Assembly (NCBI RefSeq): GCF_965222285.1
Contig: NZ_OZ244942.1
Coordinates: 1,612,001 to 1,676,000 of the forward strand
DNA: 64,000 bases
Source of the DNA: Tepidicaulis sp002389665
GTDB taxonomy: Bacteria > Pseudomonadota > Alphaproteobacteria > Parvibaculales > Parvibaculaceae
Direction: 5' to 3'
The notes under the pieces were generated by a model. It saw nothing but the letters and a program-made list of their open reading frames with translations. It searched no databases and was not told the DNA's origin. The position numbers and the translations under genes were made by a program. Shown piece after piece: positions 8,885-18,547 of this stretch (position 1 is the first letter of the stretch; the number at the start of each line of letters is the position of its first letter).

Positions 8885-8913
8885 TTGACCGCCTATGGCG
8901 ACTCGCATAACAG
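8885..8913 (+). promoter_or_regulatory. Sigma-70-type promoter for SPOR lipoprotein gene
   Basis: TTGACC and TAACAG are separated by exactly 17 bases, which predicts a transcript start near 8920 and a leader of about 35 bases to the ATG at 8955. Because the promoter lies inside the longest open frame (which could begin at 8895), it supports the shorter start. Confidence 0.45.
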
Positions 8914-8954
8914 TCGTTAACCGGCTCTTTGAGCGCTTATCGGTGAGATGCGGC

Positions 8955-9662
8955 ATGGTCATAAAAAGCGATCGGCGCTGGCTTTTCCTGGTCCTACTTG
9001 GAGGAGCGCTCAGCCTTGGGGCCTGCGCCGGCCAGCACGACGTAACCGGCGCCTCATCTGCCAGCAAGCCCGTTGCCGGTTATCAGCGGCTCGGCACCGA
9101 TAAGGAAACACTTGAAGAACGCGTCAACCGGCTCGAGCAGGATCTGGCCGAGCTGCGGATCGACTATTCGGTCGTGCGGCCGGCCATGGAAAAGCTGGTC
9201 TTTTCCGAAAACAGCCTCGACAGGCGCCTCGACCGCATTGAAAACGCCTTTGGGCCCGCCACGGCCTCCTTGGGGGCGGCAGGTGACACAGCCCGGGCGC
9301 CCAACCCTGCCAAGGCGTCTCAATCTTCTCCTGAAGCCGCTGCTATGGCCCGCATGGACCCCGTGCGTGACGAAATGAAAGCGTCCGGGACTGCTGCTGC
9401 CGGGTTCGGCATCCACCTGGCCTCATACAGAGGTAAAGCGGCGGCCATGGAAGGCTGGAGCAAGCTGCAGCAAAGCTACAAGAGCGCCCTCGCCTCGTAC
9501 CGGCCCATTATTCATAGATTCGATGCCGGCAAGGACGGGACGTATCAGCGCCTGCTCGCCGGCCCCCTGTCCACGCAGGCCGCTGCGGAAAGCCTGTGTG
9601 CGTCCCTCAAAAAGCAAGGTGCGTGGTGCCAAGTGCTTGCTCTCAATCCCTCATCGCAGTAA
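8955..9662 (+). CDS. SPOR-domain lipoprotein
   Basis: SPOR domains bind denuded glycan strands at the division septum, so a role in septal peptidoglycan or envelope maintenance is likely. From the ATG at 8955 the protein has 235 residues: a lipoprotein signal ending LGAC (Cys24), a probable coiled coil at about 45-80 (RVNRLEQDLAELRIDY), a low-complexity linker, and a SPOR domain from about 150 to the end containing HLASYRGKAAAMEGW and RLLAGPLSTQAAAESLC. The start is supported by GGTGAG seven bases upstream and by the promoter at 8885-8913. It is followed by the carbonic anhydrase gene 45 bp later. The precise septal partner is unknown. Confidence 0.8.
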   Translation: MVIKSDRRWLFLVLLGGALSLGACAGQHDVTGASSASKPVAGYQRLGTDKETLEERVNRLEQDLAELRIDYSVVRPAMEKLVFSENSLDRRLDRIENAFGPATASLGAAGDTARAPNPAKASQSSPEAAAMARMDPVRDEMKASGTAAAGFGIHLASYRGKAAAMEGWSKLQQSYKSALASYRPIIHRFDAGKDGTYQRLLAGPLSTQAAAESLCASLKKQGAWCQVLALNPSSQ

Positions 9663-9707
9663 AGCCGGGCCTTAAGAAAAGCGACACATAAGTTGTTGAG
9701 GTCACAA

Positions 9708-10361
9708 ATGGCGGACAATTCGGCAGAGATGGGCCATCTTCTGGCTGGCTATAAGCGCTTCCGGGAGGGCACCTACGCGCAGAACCAGCAGCGCTTCGAA
9801 AGCCTGGCAAACGCCCAGTCCCCGAAGGCCGCGATCGTCTGCTGCTGTGACAGCCGGGCCGATCCTTCGATGATCCTCGACGTCAATCCGGGCGAGCTTT
9901 TTGTGATCCGCAATGTCGCCAATCTCGTGCCTCCCTATGAGGTCGACGGTGCTTACCATGGCACCAGCGCGGCGCTGGAATTTGCCGTCGAAGGCCTCCA
10001 CATCAAGGACATCATCGTGATGGGCCATGCCCGCTGCGGCGGCATCAATGCCCTTTATGAGAACGCCCCCAAAGGCCACAAGAAGGGTTTTGTCGGCCAA
10101 TGGATGAACATCGCAACCGAGCTCGCGCTCTTCATCCGCCGCCAATATGCCCACGAAACACCAGAACAGCAGCGCGACCGGCTGGAACGGGAATCCGTCC
10201 TCGCCTCCATCGACCGTCTAAAAACCTTCCCCTTCGTCGAAGCGGCGCTGAAAGAAGGCCGCTTGCGCCTCCATGCCTGGTTCTTCGATATCGGCAACGG
10301 CATTCTGCTGGAATATGACGAGAAGGCAGAAGACTACCGCCCGGTCGATCTGCCCGGCTGA
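9708..10361 (+). CDS. Beta-class carbonic anhydrase
   Basis: It hydrates CO2 to bicarbonate, supplying carboxylases and buffering cytoplasmic pH. The 217-residue protein has the beta-class zinc ligands Cys47 (in CCCDSRADPS, which also holds the Asp-Arg dyad) and His107/Cys110 (GHARCGG). The start ATG at 9708 is preceded by GAGG. A TTG 15 bases upstream is in frame but overlaps the ribosome-binding site. There is no signal peptide, so it is cytoplasmic. It lies 45 bp after the SPOR gene and may be co-transcribed with it. Confidence 0.94.
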   Translation: MADNSAEMGHLLAGYKRFREGTYAQNQQRFESLANAQSPKAAIVCCCDSRADPSMILDVNPGELFVIRNVANLVPPYEVDGAYHGTSAALEFAVEGLHIKDIIVMGHARCGGINALYENAPKGHKKGFVGQWMNIATELALFIRRQYAHETPEQQRDRLERESVLASIDRLKTFPFVEAALKEGRLRLHAWFFDIGNGILLEYDEKAEDYRPVDLPG

Positions 10362-10395
10362 GCGTCTGTCCAAAATTACAGGAATGGCGGGGGAA

Positions 10396-10471
10396 TGGTG
10401 AGCCCGACAGGGTTCGAACCTGTGACCTACTGATTAAAAGTCAGTTGCTCTACCAGCTGAGCTACGGGCCC
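10396..10471 (-). tRNA. tRNA-Lys (anticodon TTT)
   Basis: The minus strand folds as a 76-base tRNA including an encoded CCA. The acceptor stem GGGCCCG/CGGGCTC has one G-T pair, the D arm is GCTC...GAGC, the anticodon loop is CTTTTAA in stem ACTGA/TCAGT, and the T arm is ACAGG TTCGAAC CTGT. Discriminator A73 is as expected for tRNA-Lys. Confidence 0.97.
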
Positions 10472-10557
10472 TAAAATTTGGGGGGAAAACAAGGCTGCTT
10501 TCCATCTGGTCCTGCACCGCCTGCAAGTGATTCCGCCTTGGCGGTGCAACGGGGCGG

Positions 10558-10586
10558 AACCTAAGCGGGGCGGCGGCGCTGGTCAA
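10558..10586 (-). promoter_or_regulatory. Promoter for tRNA-Lys
   Basis: On the minus strand TTGACC is followed after 17 bases by TAGGTT, roughly 90 bases before the tRNA. The leader between them carries a 9-bp inverted repeat (TGCACCGCC at 10513-10521 with GGCGGTGCA at 10540-10548), probably a processing or folding element. Confidence 0.45.
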
Positions 10587-10655
10587 CCCGAATAATGGCC
10601 TTTTCCCGCCCAAAATGCCGCATCTCCCGCCCGCCCCGTGCCGGGGGTAAAATGG

Positions 10656-11787
<1,132 letters not shown>

Positions 11788-11795
<8 letters not shown>

Positions 11796-12849
11796 CGTCT
11801 TGTTCTTTCGGCATCAGCAAGCAGGCATCCCCGTAGGAATAGAAACGGTACTGCGCGCCGATAGCATGGGCATAGGCCGCTTTCATTTCCTCCGTTTCCC
11901 GGAAGGCGGAAACGAGCATGAAAAGCGTCGATTTGGGAAGGTGGAAATTCGTCATGAGAATATCCACGGCTTTGAAACGGTAGCCGGGCGTGATGAAGAT
12001 ATCCGTCTCGCCGGACCAGGCCGCCAGGCGGCCTTCTTCACTTACTGCGGATTCCAGTAGGCGTAAGGAAGTTGTGCCGACCGAAACGATGCGTCCGCCT
12101 TTTGCGCGCGCCTCATTGAGTTTGGCGGCGGTTTCTGCGCTGACCTCGCCCCATTCGGCATGCATTTTATGGGCGTCCGTGTCTTCCGCCGTCACCGGCA
12201 GGAACGTGCCCGCGCCGACATGCAAGGTGACGCGCGCGCTCGCCACACCGCGTCCCGCGAGCGCGTCGAGCAGCGCCGGGGTAAAATGCAGCCCTGCCGT
12301 CGGCGCGGCAACGGCGCCCGGCCGGTCGGCAAAGAGGGTCTGGTAGTCCTCTTTGTCTTCCTCATCCGTCTTGCGCTTCGAGGCGATGTAAGGCGGCAAA
12401 GGAAGCTCGCCTGCCGCGGCAATCGCCGTATCAAGTACAGGACCTGAGGCGGAAAATTGCAGCACGGTCTCCGCGCCCTCCCGGCTTTCGACAAGAGCAT
12501 GAAGCCCCGCCGTGAAATCCACCCGGTCGCCGGGTTTCAGCCGTTTGGCAGGCCGGGCAAAGGCTTTCCAGCGGTCAGGCCCAAGGCGCAGATGCAGCAT
12601 GATCTCGACCTGCGCCTCCGCGTCTTCGCGTTTGCGGGTGCCGCGCAGGCGGGCGGGAATGACTTTCGTGTCATTGAAGACCAAGACATCGCCGGGCTTT
12701 AAAATTTGAGGGAGATCGCGCACGCCCGCATCTTCCAGGTGGCCCTTGCCGGGGCCGACCACCAGCATACGTGCTGCATCGCGCGGACGCGCAGGACGCA
12801 GCGCGATACGCTCTTCGGGTAATTCGAAATCGAAAATGTCCACCCGCAT
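11788..12849 (-). CDS. queA: S-adenosylmethionine:tRNA ribosyltransferase-isomerase
   Basis: QueA transfers and isomerises the ribosyl moiety of SAM onto preQ1-tRNA, making epoxyqueuosine, the step after Tgt. The 353-residue length fits. Typical segments include the N-terminal MRVDIFDFELPEERIALRP, VFNDTKVIPARL, and the region GAVAAPTAGLHFT and GAGTFLPV. Its stop overlaps the tgt start by 8 bp. The gene is separated from the upstream cyclophilin genes by an intrinsic terminator, so it probably has its own promoter in the 12850-12895 interval. Confidence 0.97.
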
Positions 12850-12894
12850 GAGGCAGTTCTCTATTGTCTCTGTTCAATGAAAAGCGGGACACAA

Positions 12895-12919
12895 TGAAAA
12901 AGCGGGCCGGGGCCCGCTT
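12895..12919 (-). terminator. Intrinsic terminator of the cyclophilin pair
   Basis: AAGCGGGCC and GGCCCGCTT form a perfect 9-bp stem with a two-base centre, followed on the minus strand by a run of T (CTTTTTCATTG). It lies about 30 bases after the stop of the 12949-13419 gene. Confidence 0.8.
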
Positions 12920-12948
12920 CCTCAGCTTCCGAAATCTCTTAGCGCCGA

Positions 12949-13419
12949 TTAGGCGTCCGCGGCAACTTTCATCGAGACGATCTTGTCCGGGTCCGGCACC
13001 GGTTCGCCGCGCTTGATGCGGTCCACATGTTCCATGCCGTCGATCACCTTGCCCCAGACCGTATATTGCCCGTCGAGGAAGGTGGCATCATCGAAGCAGA
13101 TGAAGAACTGGCTGTCGGCGGAATTCGGGTCCATGGCACGGGCCATGGAGCATACGCCGCGCAGGTGCGGCTCGCTGCTGAATTCGGCGGCCAGCTTCTT
13201 GCCCGACCCGCCGGTACCCGTCCCCGTCGGATCGCCCGTCTGGGCCATAAACCCGTCGATCACGCGGTGAAAGACGATCCCGTCATAAAAGCCGTCGCGG
13301 GCCAGTTCTTTGATGCGGGCGACGTGGTTCGGCGCCAGGTCCGGCCGCAAGCCGATGGTGACACGGCCCCAATCGAGATCGAGAAAGAGCGTGTTTTCAG
13401 GGTCTTTGATATCGGTCAT
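12949..13419 (-). CDS. Cyclophilin-type peptidyl-prolyl isomerase, cytoplasmic
   Basis: It catalyses cis-trans isomerisation of X-Pro bonds. The 156-residue protein has the cyclophilin core FHRVIDGFMAQTGDPTGTG, the AAEFSSEPHLRGVCSMAR strand and SQFFICFDDATFLDGQYTVWG. There is no signal peptide, so it is cytoplasmic. It directly follows (14 bp) a paralogue that carries a signal peptide, which looks like a tandem duplication with split location. The Trp of the cyclosporin site is not in its usual place, as is common in bacterial forms. Confidence 0.93.
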   Translation of the reverse strand: MTDIKDPENTLFLDLDWGRVTIGLRPDLAPNHVARIKELARDGFYDGIVFHRVIDGFMAQTGDPTGTGTGGSGKKLAAEFSSEPHLRGVCSMARAMDPNSADSQFFICFDDATFLDGQYTVWGKVIDGMEHVDRIKRGEPVPDPDKIVSMKVAADA

Positions 13420-13433
13420 TCAATCCTCAGAGT

Positions 13434-13979
13434 TTAATAATTGGCCGCGTCGGCGACATCCGCCGCGACGACCATCCGTACGATTTTATCGGGATTTGCA
13501 GGCGGCTCGCCGCGCGCGATCTTGTCAACATGCTCCATGCCTTCCACGACCTGGCCCCAGACCGTGTACTGACCGTTCAGGAAGGAGGCGCTGTCGAAGC
13601 AGATGAAGAACTGGCTATTTGCGCTGTCCGGATGTTGCGAGCGGGCCATGCCGAGCGTGCCGCGCTCAAAAGGAATGCGGGAGAATTCGGCGCGCAGGTC
13701 CGGATATTCCGACCCGCCCATGCCGGTGCCCGTCGGGTCGCCCGTCTGCGCCATGAAGCCTTCGATCACGCGGTGAAAAATAATGCCGTCGTAAAAGCCT
13801 TCGCGCGTCAGTTTCTTGATCCGCTCGACATGTTTGGGCGCGGCATCGGGCAGAAGCTCGATCACGACCCGGCCGTCTTTCAGATCGAGATAGAGCGTAT
13901 TCTCAAGATCCCGGGCCTGTGCCGGAAGGCTGAGAAGCGCCATGCCCGCCAGGGCGAGAAAAAATGCTTTCAATCGCAT
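13434..13979 (-). CDS. Cyclophilin-type peptidyl-prolyl isomerase, periplasmic
   Basis: The 181-residue protein begins with a signal peptide (residues 1-22, hydrophobic core FFLALAGMALLSL, cleavage likely after AQA). A cyclophilin domain follows with FHRVIEGFMAQTGDPTGTG and SQFFICFDSASFLNGQYTVWG. It is expected to assist folding in the periplasm. It lies upstream of its cytoplasmic paralogue and 47 bp downstream of coaD on the same strand. The gene order gyrA-coaD-ppi-ppi-queA-tgt is conserved in alphaproteobacteria. Confidence 0.93.
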   Translation of the reverse strand: MRLKAFFLALAGMALLSLPAQARDLENTLYLDLKDGRVVIELLPDAAPKHVERIKKLTREGFYDGIIFHRVIEGFMAQTGDPTGTGMGGSEYPDLRAEFSRIPFERGTLGMARSQHPDSANSQFFICFDSASFLNGQYTVWGQVVEGMEHVDKIARGEPPANPDKIVRMVVAADVADAANY

Positions 13980-14026
13980 ATGTGCAACCTCACTTACGGT
14001 ACGCCCCAGCGCCCCGGTTCCCTCAC

Positions 14027-14533
14027 TCAGTCGTCGTCTTCCTCGAACCGCTTGTGCAGCGCGGCGGCCACCCGTGCGGGTACGAATTTTTCCAGATCCC
14101 CGCCCATCGCGGCGATTTGCCGGACAAGCGTCGAAGAGATGATCTGCAATCCGGGCGCTGCCGTCAAAAACACCGTTTCGACATCCGGCGCCAGAATGCC
14201 GTTCATGCCGACCATCTGCGCTTCATATTCATAATCTGCAGGGCCGCGAAGTCCACGGATAATGATCTTCGCATCTGCCTTGCGGGCCGCTTCCACAACG
14301 AGGCCGCTAAAGGAGGTGACGCTGACGCGGCATCCGGCCTCCCGGGCCATGTCGGCGGTTTCTTCCTCGATCAGACGGGCCCGGTCCTCGAAACTCAGCA
14401 GCGCCTTTTTCGTGGCGCTGACGCCGATGCCGACCACCACATGATCGACCAGGCGGAAAGAGCGGCGGATCACATCGAGATGGCCATAGGTCACCGGATC
14501 GAACGATCCCGAATAGAAGCCCACACGTTCCAT
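14027..14533 (-). CDS. coaD: Phosphopantetheine adenylyltransferase
   Basis: CoaD adenylates 4'-phosphopantetheine to dephospho-CoA, the penultimate step of CoA synthesis. It has GSFDPVTYGHLD with the T/H-x-G-H nucleotidyltransferase motif, GLRGPADYEYE, and the ISSTLVR motif near the C-terminus. I use the ATG at 14533 (168 residues). GAGGG lies five bases upstream, while the GTG two codons earlier would have its ribosome site too close. It follows gyrA by 12 bp and is very likely in the same transcript. Confidence 0.96.
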   Translation of the reverse strand: MERVGFYSGSFDPVTYGHLDVIRRSFRLVDHVVVGIGVSATKKALLSFEDRARLIEEETADMAREAGCRVSVTSFSGLVVEAARKADAKIIIRGLRGPADYEYEAQMVGMNGILAPDVETVFLTAAPGLQIISSTLVRQIAAMGGDLEKFVPARVAAALHKRFEEDDD

Positions 14534-14545
14534 AAGCACCCTCGT

Positions 14546-17365
14546 TTATTCTTGTTCTTCGTCTTCCTCGGAGCTTTCGCCAATATGTTCCACCGAGACG
14601 ACGCGCTCGTCTTTGTTCGTGCGGAAAATAACGACGCCCTGCGTGGAGCGCCCGGCAATGCGCACGTCGTTGACGGGGCAGCGGATGAGCTGCCCGCGGT
14701 CGCTCACCAGCATGATCTCGTCATGATCCTCGACGGGGAAACAGGCGGCCAGACGGCCGTTCCGTTTCGTCACGGCCATGGCGATGATGCCTTTGCCGCC
14801 GCGGCCCGAGGTGCGGTATTCGAGCGAGGAAGAGCGTTTGCCATAACCGTTTTCGCTGACGGTCAGGAGGAACTGCTCCGCCGCGCCGATCTCCGCATAG
14901 CGCTCGGCGCTGAGTGCCACGTCGCCCTCACCGGCTTCATCGCCCTCTTCATCCGCGGCGATTTCTTCGGGCACGTCTTCATCGCCCGCCGCCCGGCGCA
15001 TGGCATTCGACTGTTTGAGATAGGCGCGCGCTTCAGCCGGTGAAACATCCAGATGCCGGAGAATAGCCATGGAGATGACCGTATCGGAGGCATCGAGGCG
15101 GATACCGCGCACACCGGTCGAAGTGCGGCCGGAGAAGACGCGCACATCGGTGACGGGGAAGCGGATGCAGCGCCCATTTGCCGAAGTCAGAACAATGTCA
15201 TCGTCTTCCGAACCGATCCGCACGGCGACGATGCCGTCATCGCCTTCGATCTTCATGGCGATCTTGCCGTTACGGTTGATCTGCACGAAATCCGACAGCT
15301 TGTTCCGGCGCACATTGCCCGAGCGCGTGGCAAACAGCACATCGAGCTCGTGCCAGGTATCCTCGTCTTCGGGCAGCGGCATGATCGTGGCGATCGTCTC
15401 ACCCTGCTGCAGCGGTAGGAGATTGACGAGCGCCTTGCCCCGCGCCTGCGGCGTTGCCAGCGGCAGACGCCAGACCTTCATCTTGTAGACCATGCCGGTC
15501 GACGAGAAGAACAGCACAGGCGTGTGGGTATTCGCCACGAAGAGACGGGTGACGAAATCCTCGTCCCGCGTGGACATACCCGACCGGCCCTTGCCGCCAC
15601 GCCGCTGCGCCCGGTAGGCGGACAGCGGCACACGCTTGATGTAGCCGAGATGGCTCACGGTAACGACCATATCCTCGCGCTGGATAAGATCCTCGTCCTC
15701 CATCTCGTTGGAGGCATCGGTGATCTCGGTGCGGCGCGGGGTCGCGAATTCTTCCCTGACTTTCGTCAGCTCGTCCCTGATGATTTCCATCACACGGGCG
15801 CGGCTTGAAAGAATTTCCAGATATTCGGCAATCTTTTCGCCGAGCGCGTTGAGCTCGTCGCCCACTTCATCGCGGCCAAGCGCCGTTAGGCGCTGCAGGC
15901 GCAGATCGAGGATCGCGCGGGCCTGGGTCTCGGAAAGACGGAACGTGCCGTCCTCTTTTATCAAGTGGCGCGGATCGTCGATAAGGCGGATCAGCGGCGC
16001 CACGTCATGGGCAGGCCAGTCCCGGCTCATCAAAGCATCGCGCGCCGCGCCCGGATCTGGCGCCGTGCGGATAAGCTGGATGACTTCGTCGATATTCGCG
16101 ACGGCAACCGCAAGACCAACCAGTACATGGGCCCTGTCGCGCGCTTTATTAAGTTCGAACTTGGTGCGGCGTGTAACGACCGTCTGGCGGAACTCGACAA
16201 AAGCCTCAAGCAGCTCCTTGAGGTTCATCGTTTCCGGGCGGCCATGATGCAGCGCCACGGTGTTGCAGCCGAAGCTCGTTTGCAGCGGCGAGAAACGGTA
16301 GAGCTGATTGAGCACCACGTCCGGCACCGCATCGCGGCGCAGCTCGATCACCACACGCATGCCCTGCCGGTCGGACTCGTCGCGCAGATCGCCGATCCCC
16401 TCGATCCGCTTTTCACGGACGAGTTCAGCGATCTTCTCGATCATCGAGGCCTTGTTCACCTGGTAGGGAATTTCGGTGACGATGATCGCCATGCGGTCCT
16501 TGCGGACTTCCTCGATCTCCACCTTGCCGCGCATGACGACGGAACCGCGGCCCAGATGATAGGCGCTGCGGATGCCCGCGCGCCCGAGAATGATGCCGCC
16601 TGTCGGGAAATCCGGTCCCGGCACGATTTCCATAAGCTGGTCGATGGAGAGGTCCGGGTTTTCGATCAGCGCGATACAGGCATCCACCACTTCGCCCAGA
16701 TTGTGCGGGGGAATGTTGGTGGCCATACCGACCGCGATACCGCCGGCGCCATTAACGAGCAGGTTCGGAAACTCGGCCGGCAGAACCGTCGGTTCGCGCT
16801 CTGAGTTATCGTAGTTGTCCTGATAATCGACCGTATCCTTGTCGATATCGTTGAGAAGCGCATGGGCGGCTTTCGCCATGCGCACTTCCGTATAACGCAT
16901 GGCGGCGGGCGGATCACCGTCCACCGAGCCGAAATTGCCCTGCCCGTCGATCAGCGGCAGGCGCAGCGAGAAGTCCTGCGCCATGCGCACCAGTGCGTCA
17001 TAGATCGAAGAGTCGCCATGGGGGTGATATTTACCGATCACATCCCCGACCACGCGGGCGGACTTGCGGTAAGGCTTGTTCCAGTCGTAGCCGTTCTCGC
17101 CCATCGAGAAGAGAATGCGCCGGTGCACGGGCTTCAGCCCGTCCCGCGCATCGGGCAGCGCACGGCTAACGATCACGCTCATCGCATAATCGAGATAGGA
17201 GCGTTTCATCTCCTCTTCGATTGCGATGGGGCTTACATCGCGCTCCGGCGGAACACCCCCGCCTGCGCCGCCGGGGCCATCGGAGCCCCCGCCATTGCCC
17301 AAATTTCCACCGCCTTCCGGGAGAGGTTCATCGCCCGGTGCTGTCGTGTCATGCGTGTCGGACAA
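14546..17365 (-). CDS. gyrA: DNA gyrase subunit A
   Basis: GyrA is the breakage-reunion subunit that introduces negative supercoils with GyrB. The 939-residue protein starts with a Gly/Pro-rich extension of about 40 residues. The quinolone-determining region reads HGDSSIYD (Ser119 and Asp123 match E. coli Ser83 and Asp87, the sensitive form). The catalytic Tyr158 is in MRYTEVRM, and the GyrA box QRRGGKG is near residue 585. The C-terminal beta-pinwheel carries an acidic insertion (around DEDVPEEIAADEEGDEAGEG) and an acidic tail. Both are additions relative to E. coli GyrA. It heads the coaD-ppi-ppi run. Confidence 0.97.
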   Translation of the reverse strand: MSDTHDTTAPGDEPLPEGGGNLGNGGGSDGPGGAGGGVPPERDVSPIAIEEEMKRSYLDYAMSVIVSRALPDARDGLKPVHRRILFSMGENGYDWNKPYRKSARVVGDVIGKYHPHGDSSIYDALVRMAQDFSLRLPLIDGQGNFGSVDGDPPAAMRYTEVRMAKAAHALLNDIDKDTVDYQDNYDNSEREPTVLPAEFPNLLVNGAGGIAVGMATNIPPHNLGEVVDACIALIENPDLSIDQLMEIVPGPDFPTGGIILGRAGIRSAYHLGRGSVVMRGKVEIEEVRKDRMAIIVTEIPYQVNKASMIEKIAELVREKRIEGIGDLRDESDRQGMRVVIELRRDAVPDVVLNQLYRFSPLQTSFGCNTVALHHGRPETMNLKELLEAFVEFRQTVVTRRTKFELNKARDRAHVLVGLAVAVANIDEVIQLIRTAPDPGAARDALMSRDWPAHDVAPLIRLIDDPRHLIKEDGTFRLSETQARAILDLRLQRLTALGRDEVGDELNALGEKIAEYLEILSSRARVMEIIRDELTKVREEFATPRRTEITDASNEMEDEDLIQREDMVVTVSHLGYIKRVPLSAYRAQRRGGKGRSGMSTRDEDFVTRLFVANTHTPVLFFSSTGMVYKMKVWRLPLATPQARGKALVNLLPLQQGETIATIMPLPEDEDTWHELDVLFATRSGNVRRNKLSDFVQINRNGKIAMKIEGDDGIVAVRIGSEDDDIVLTSANGRCIRFPVTDVRVFSGRTSTGVRGIRLDASDTVISMAILRHLDVSPAEARAYLKQSNAMRRAAGDEDVPEEIAADEEGDEAGEGDVALSAERYAEIGAAEQFLLTVSENGYGKRSSSLEYRTSGRGGKGIIAMAVTKRNGRLAACFPVEDHDEIMLVSDRGQLIRCPVNDVRIAGRSTQGVVIFRTNKDERVVSVEHIGESSEEDEEQE

Positions 17366-17716
17366 ACTTGCTTACCTTCAAAAAACTGCCCCGGAAGCAG
17401 GATGCGCCGGGGCACATAATCGGACCCAGAAACGGATAAGGACGGCTGCCCGAATCCTCTGAAATATGAGAGGCGGAGAATAGCATTTCACCCCTTCAAG
17501 GGCAATCATCATATGCCTTCGGAAGCACCCCTTAAGTCTCTGACTTTCAAAGAAAAAATGCCTCTGACAAAAGTGCCCTCCGCGGCGCGCGGAGACAGGC
17601 AAAAATCCGCCCTGCCCGCACAGATTTTTGCCCGGGGAATTGGCTCTGAAACGAGGGCTTGAAAAGACGAAGGGCGGCTCGCGCCGCCCTCCTAAACCTC
17701 GCTCTGGAACGCGTCC
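17366..17716. other. Intergenic region between gyrA and ssb (351 bp)
   Basis: No gene is supported here. Short frames in it have no ribosome-binding site or recognisable product. It holds the ssb terminator at 17671-17690 and presumably the gyrA promoter. A 6-bp hairpin (CCCCGG at 17389 with CCGGGG at 17407) lies in the gyrA leader and has no obvious function. Confidence 0.6.
17671..17690 (-). terminator. Intrinsic terminator of ssb
   Basis: AGGGCGGC and GCCGCCCT form an 8-bp stem with a 4-base loop, followed on the minus strand by TCGTCTTTTC. It begins 27 bases after the ssb stop. The T tract is short, so strength may be modest. Confidence 0.6.
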
Positions 17717-18196
17717 TTAGAACGGAATTTCGTCGTCCATGTCCTGGTTGAAGCTGCCGCCGCCGCTCTGGCCGCCGCCGAAATTCCCGTTGTCGTAGCC
17801 GCCGGAGGAACCGCCGAAGTCGCCCCCACCGGAGCCGCCGCCGCTGCGCCCGTCGAGCATGGTCAGTGACGAGTTGAAGCCCTGCAGCACGACTTCCGTT
17901 GAATAGCGGTCCTGACCGGACTGATCCTGCCACTTGCGGGTCTGCAGCTGGCCCTCCAGATAGACCTTGGAGCCTTTCTTCAGATATTGCTCGGCAATCT
18001 TACAAAGGCCCTCGTTGAAGATCACGACCCGGTGCCATTCGGTGCGCTCGCGCCGCTCGCCGGTATTCTTGTCACGCCAGCTGTCTGAGGTCGCAACGCG
18101 CAGATTGCAAATCGGCCGGCCGTCCTGGGTGTGGCGGATCTCCGGATCGGCGCCCAGGTTCCCGATCAAAATGACTTTGTTGACGCTCCCGGCCAT
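17717..18196 (-). CDS. ssb: Single-stranded DNA-binding protein
   Basis: SSB coats single-stranded DNA in replication and repair. The 159-residue protein has an OB fold over residues 1-110 (VNKVILIGNLGADPEIRHT, TEWHRVVIFNE, YLKKGSKVYLEGQLQTRKW). A Gly/Ser-rich linker of about 35 residues follows, then the acidic tip DMDDEIPF that docks repair partners. It is divergent from uvrA across a 351 bp region with a LexA-type site, the same arrangement as in E. coli, so SOS control of both genes is plausible. Confidence 0.97.
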   Translation of the reverse strand: MAGSVNKVILIGNLGADPEIRHTQDGRPICNLRVATSDSWRDKNTGERRERTEWHRVVIFNEGLCKIAEQYLKKGSKVYLEGQLQTRKWQDQSGQDRYSTEVVLQGFNSSLTMLDGRSGGGSGGGDFGGSSGGYDNGNFGGGQSGGGSFNQDMDDEIPF

Positions 18197-18547
18197 ATGG
18201 TGCTTCTCCTCGTATTTTTGACCCTGCAGGCACCCGCAGCTTAAACCAGCGGCGCGCAGGACGAATAATCTGGACGCGACCCTAAAGGAAAGCCCAGATC
18301 GGGGCTATAGGTTCGGCGGAAATGGCCCCGCTTTACCTGTGGACAGAATGGGCCGGTCGGCTCTTGCCAGACTCAGCGCCGCGTGCCATTTGTTCTTATT
18401 ATGTTCCACAGGTGGCAGGAAGGGTCAAGAAGCCGTGTCCACCTCCCCGCGCAGGGGTGAAAAATTCCCCGATGCGCTATATGAACGGCCAGACGGTTTT
18501 CACCCGCCCCGACGCCCACACAAAGCCAGTTAGGATTTTGACGCGCC
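18197..18547. other. Divergent control region between ssb and uvrA (351 bp)
   Basis: The region is non-coding on both strands as far as I can see. It contains one GTTC-N7-GTTC LexA-type site (18392-18406). The remaining sequence shows no strong hairpin or clear promoter by eye. Confidence 0.6.
18392..18406. promoter_or_regulatory. LexA (SOS) box
   Basis: GTTC TTATTAT GTTC matches the alphaproteobacterial LexA consensus GTTC-N7-GTTC exactly. It lies between divergent ssb and uvrA, 142 bp before the uvrA start and 196 bp before the ssb start, where one box could repress either gene. Confidence 0.75.

Noticed and set aside
17709..17725. GAAC-N9-GAAC near the end of ssb
   Set aside because: Spacing is nine and not seven, and it lies at the 3' end of a coding region, so it is not a LexA box.
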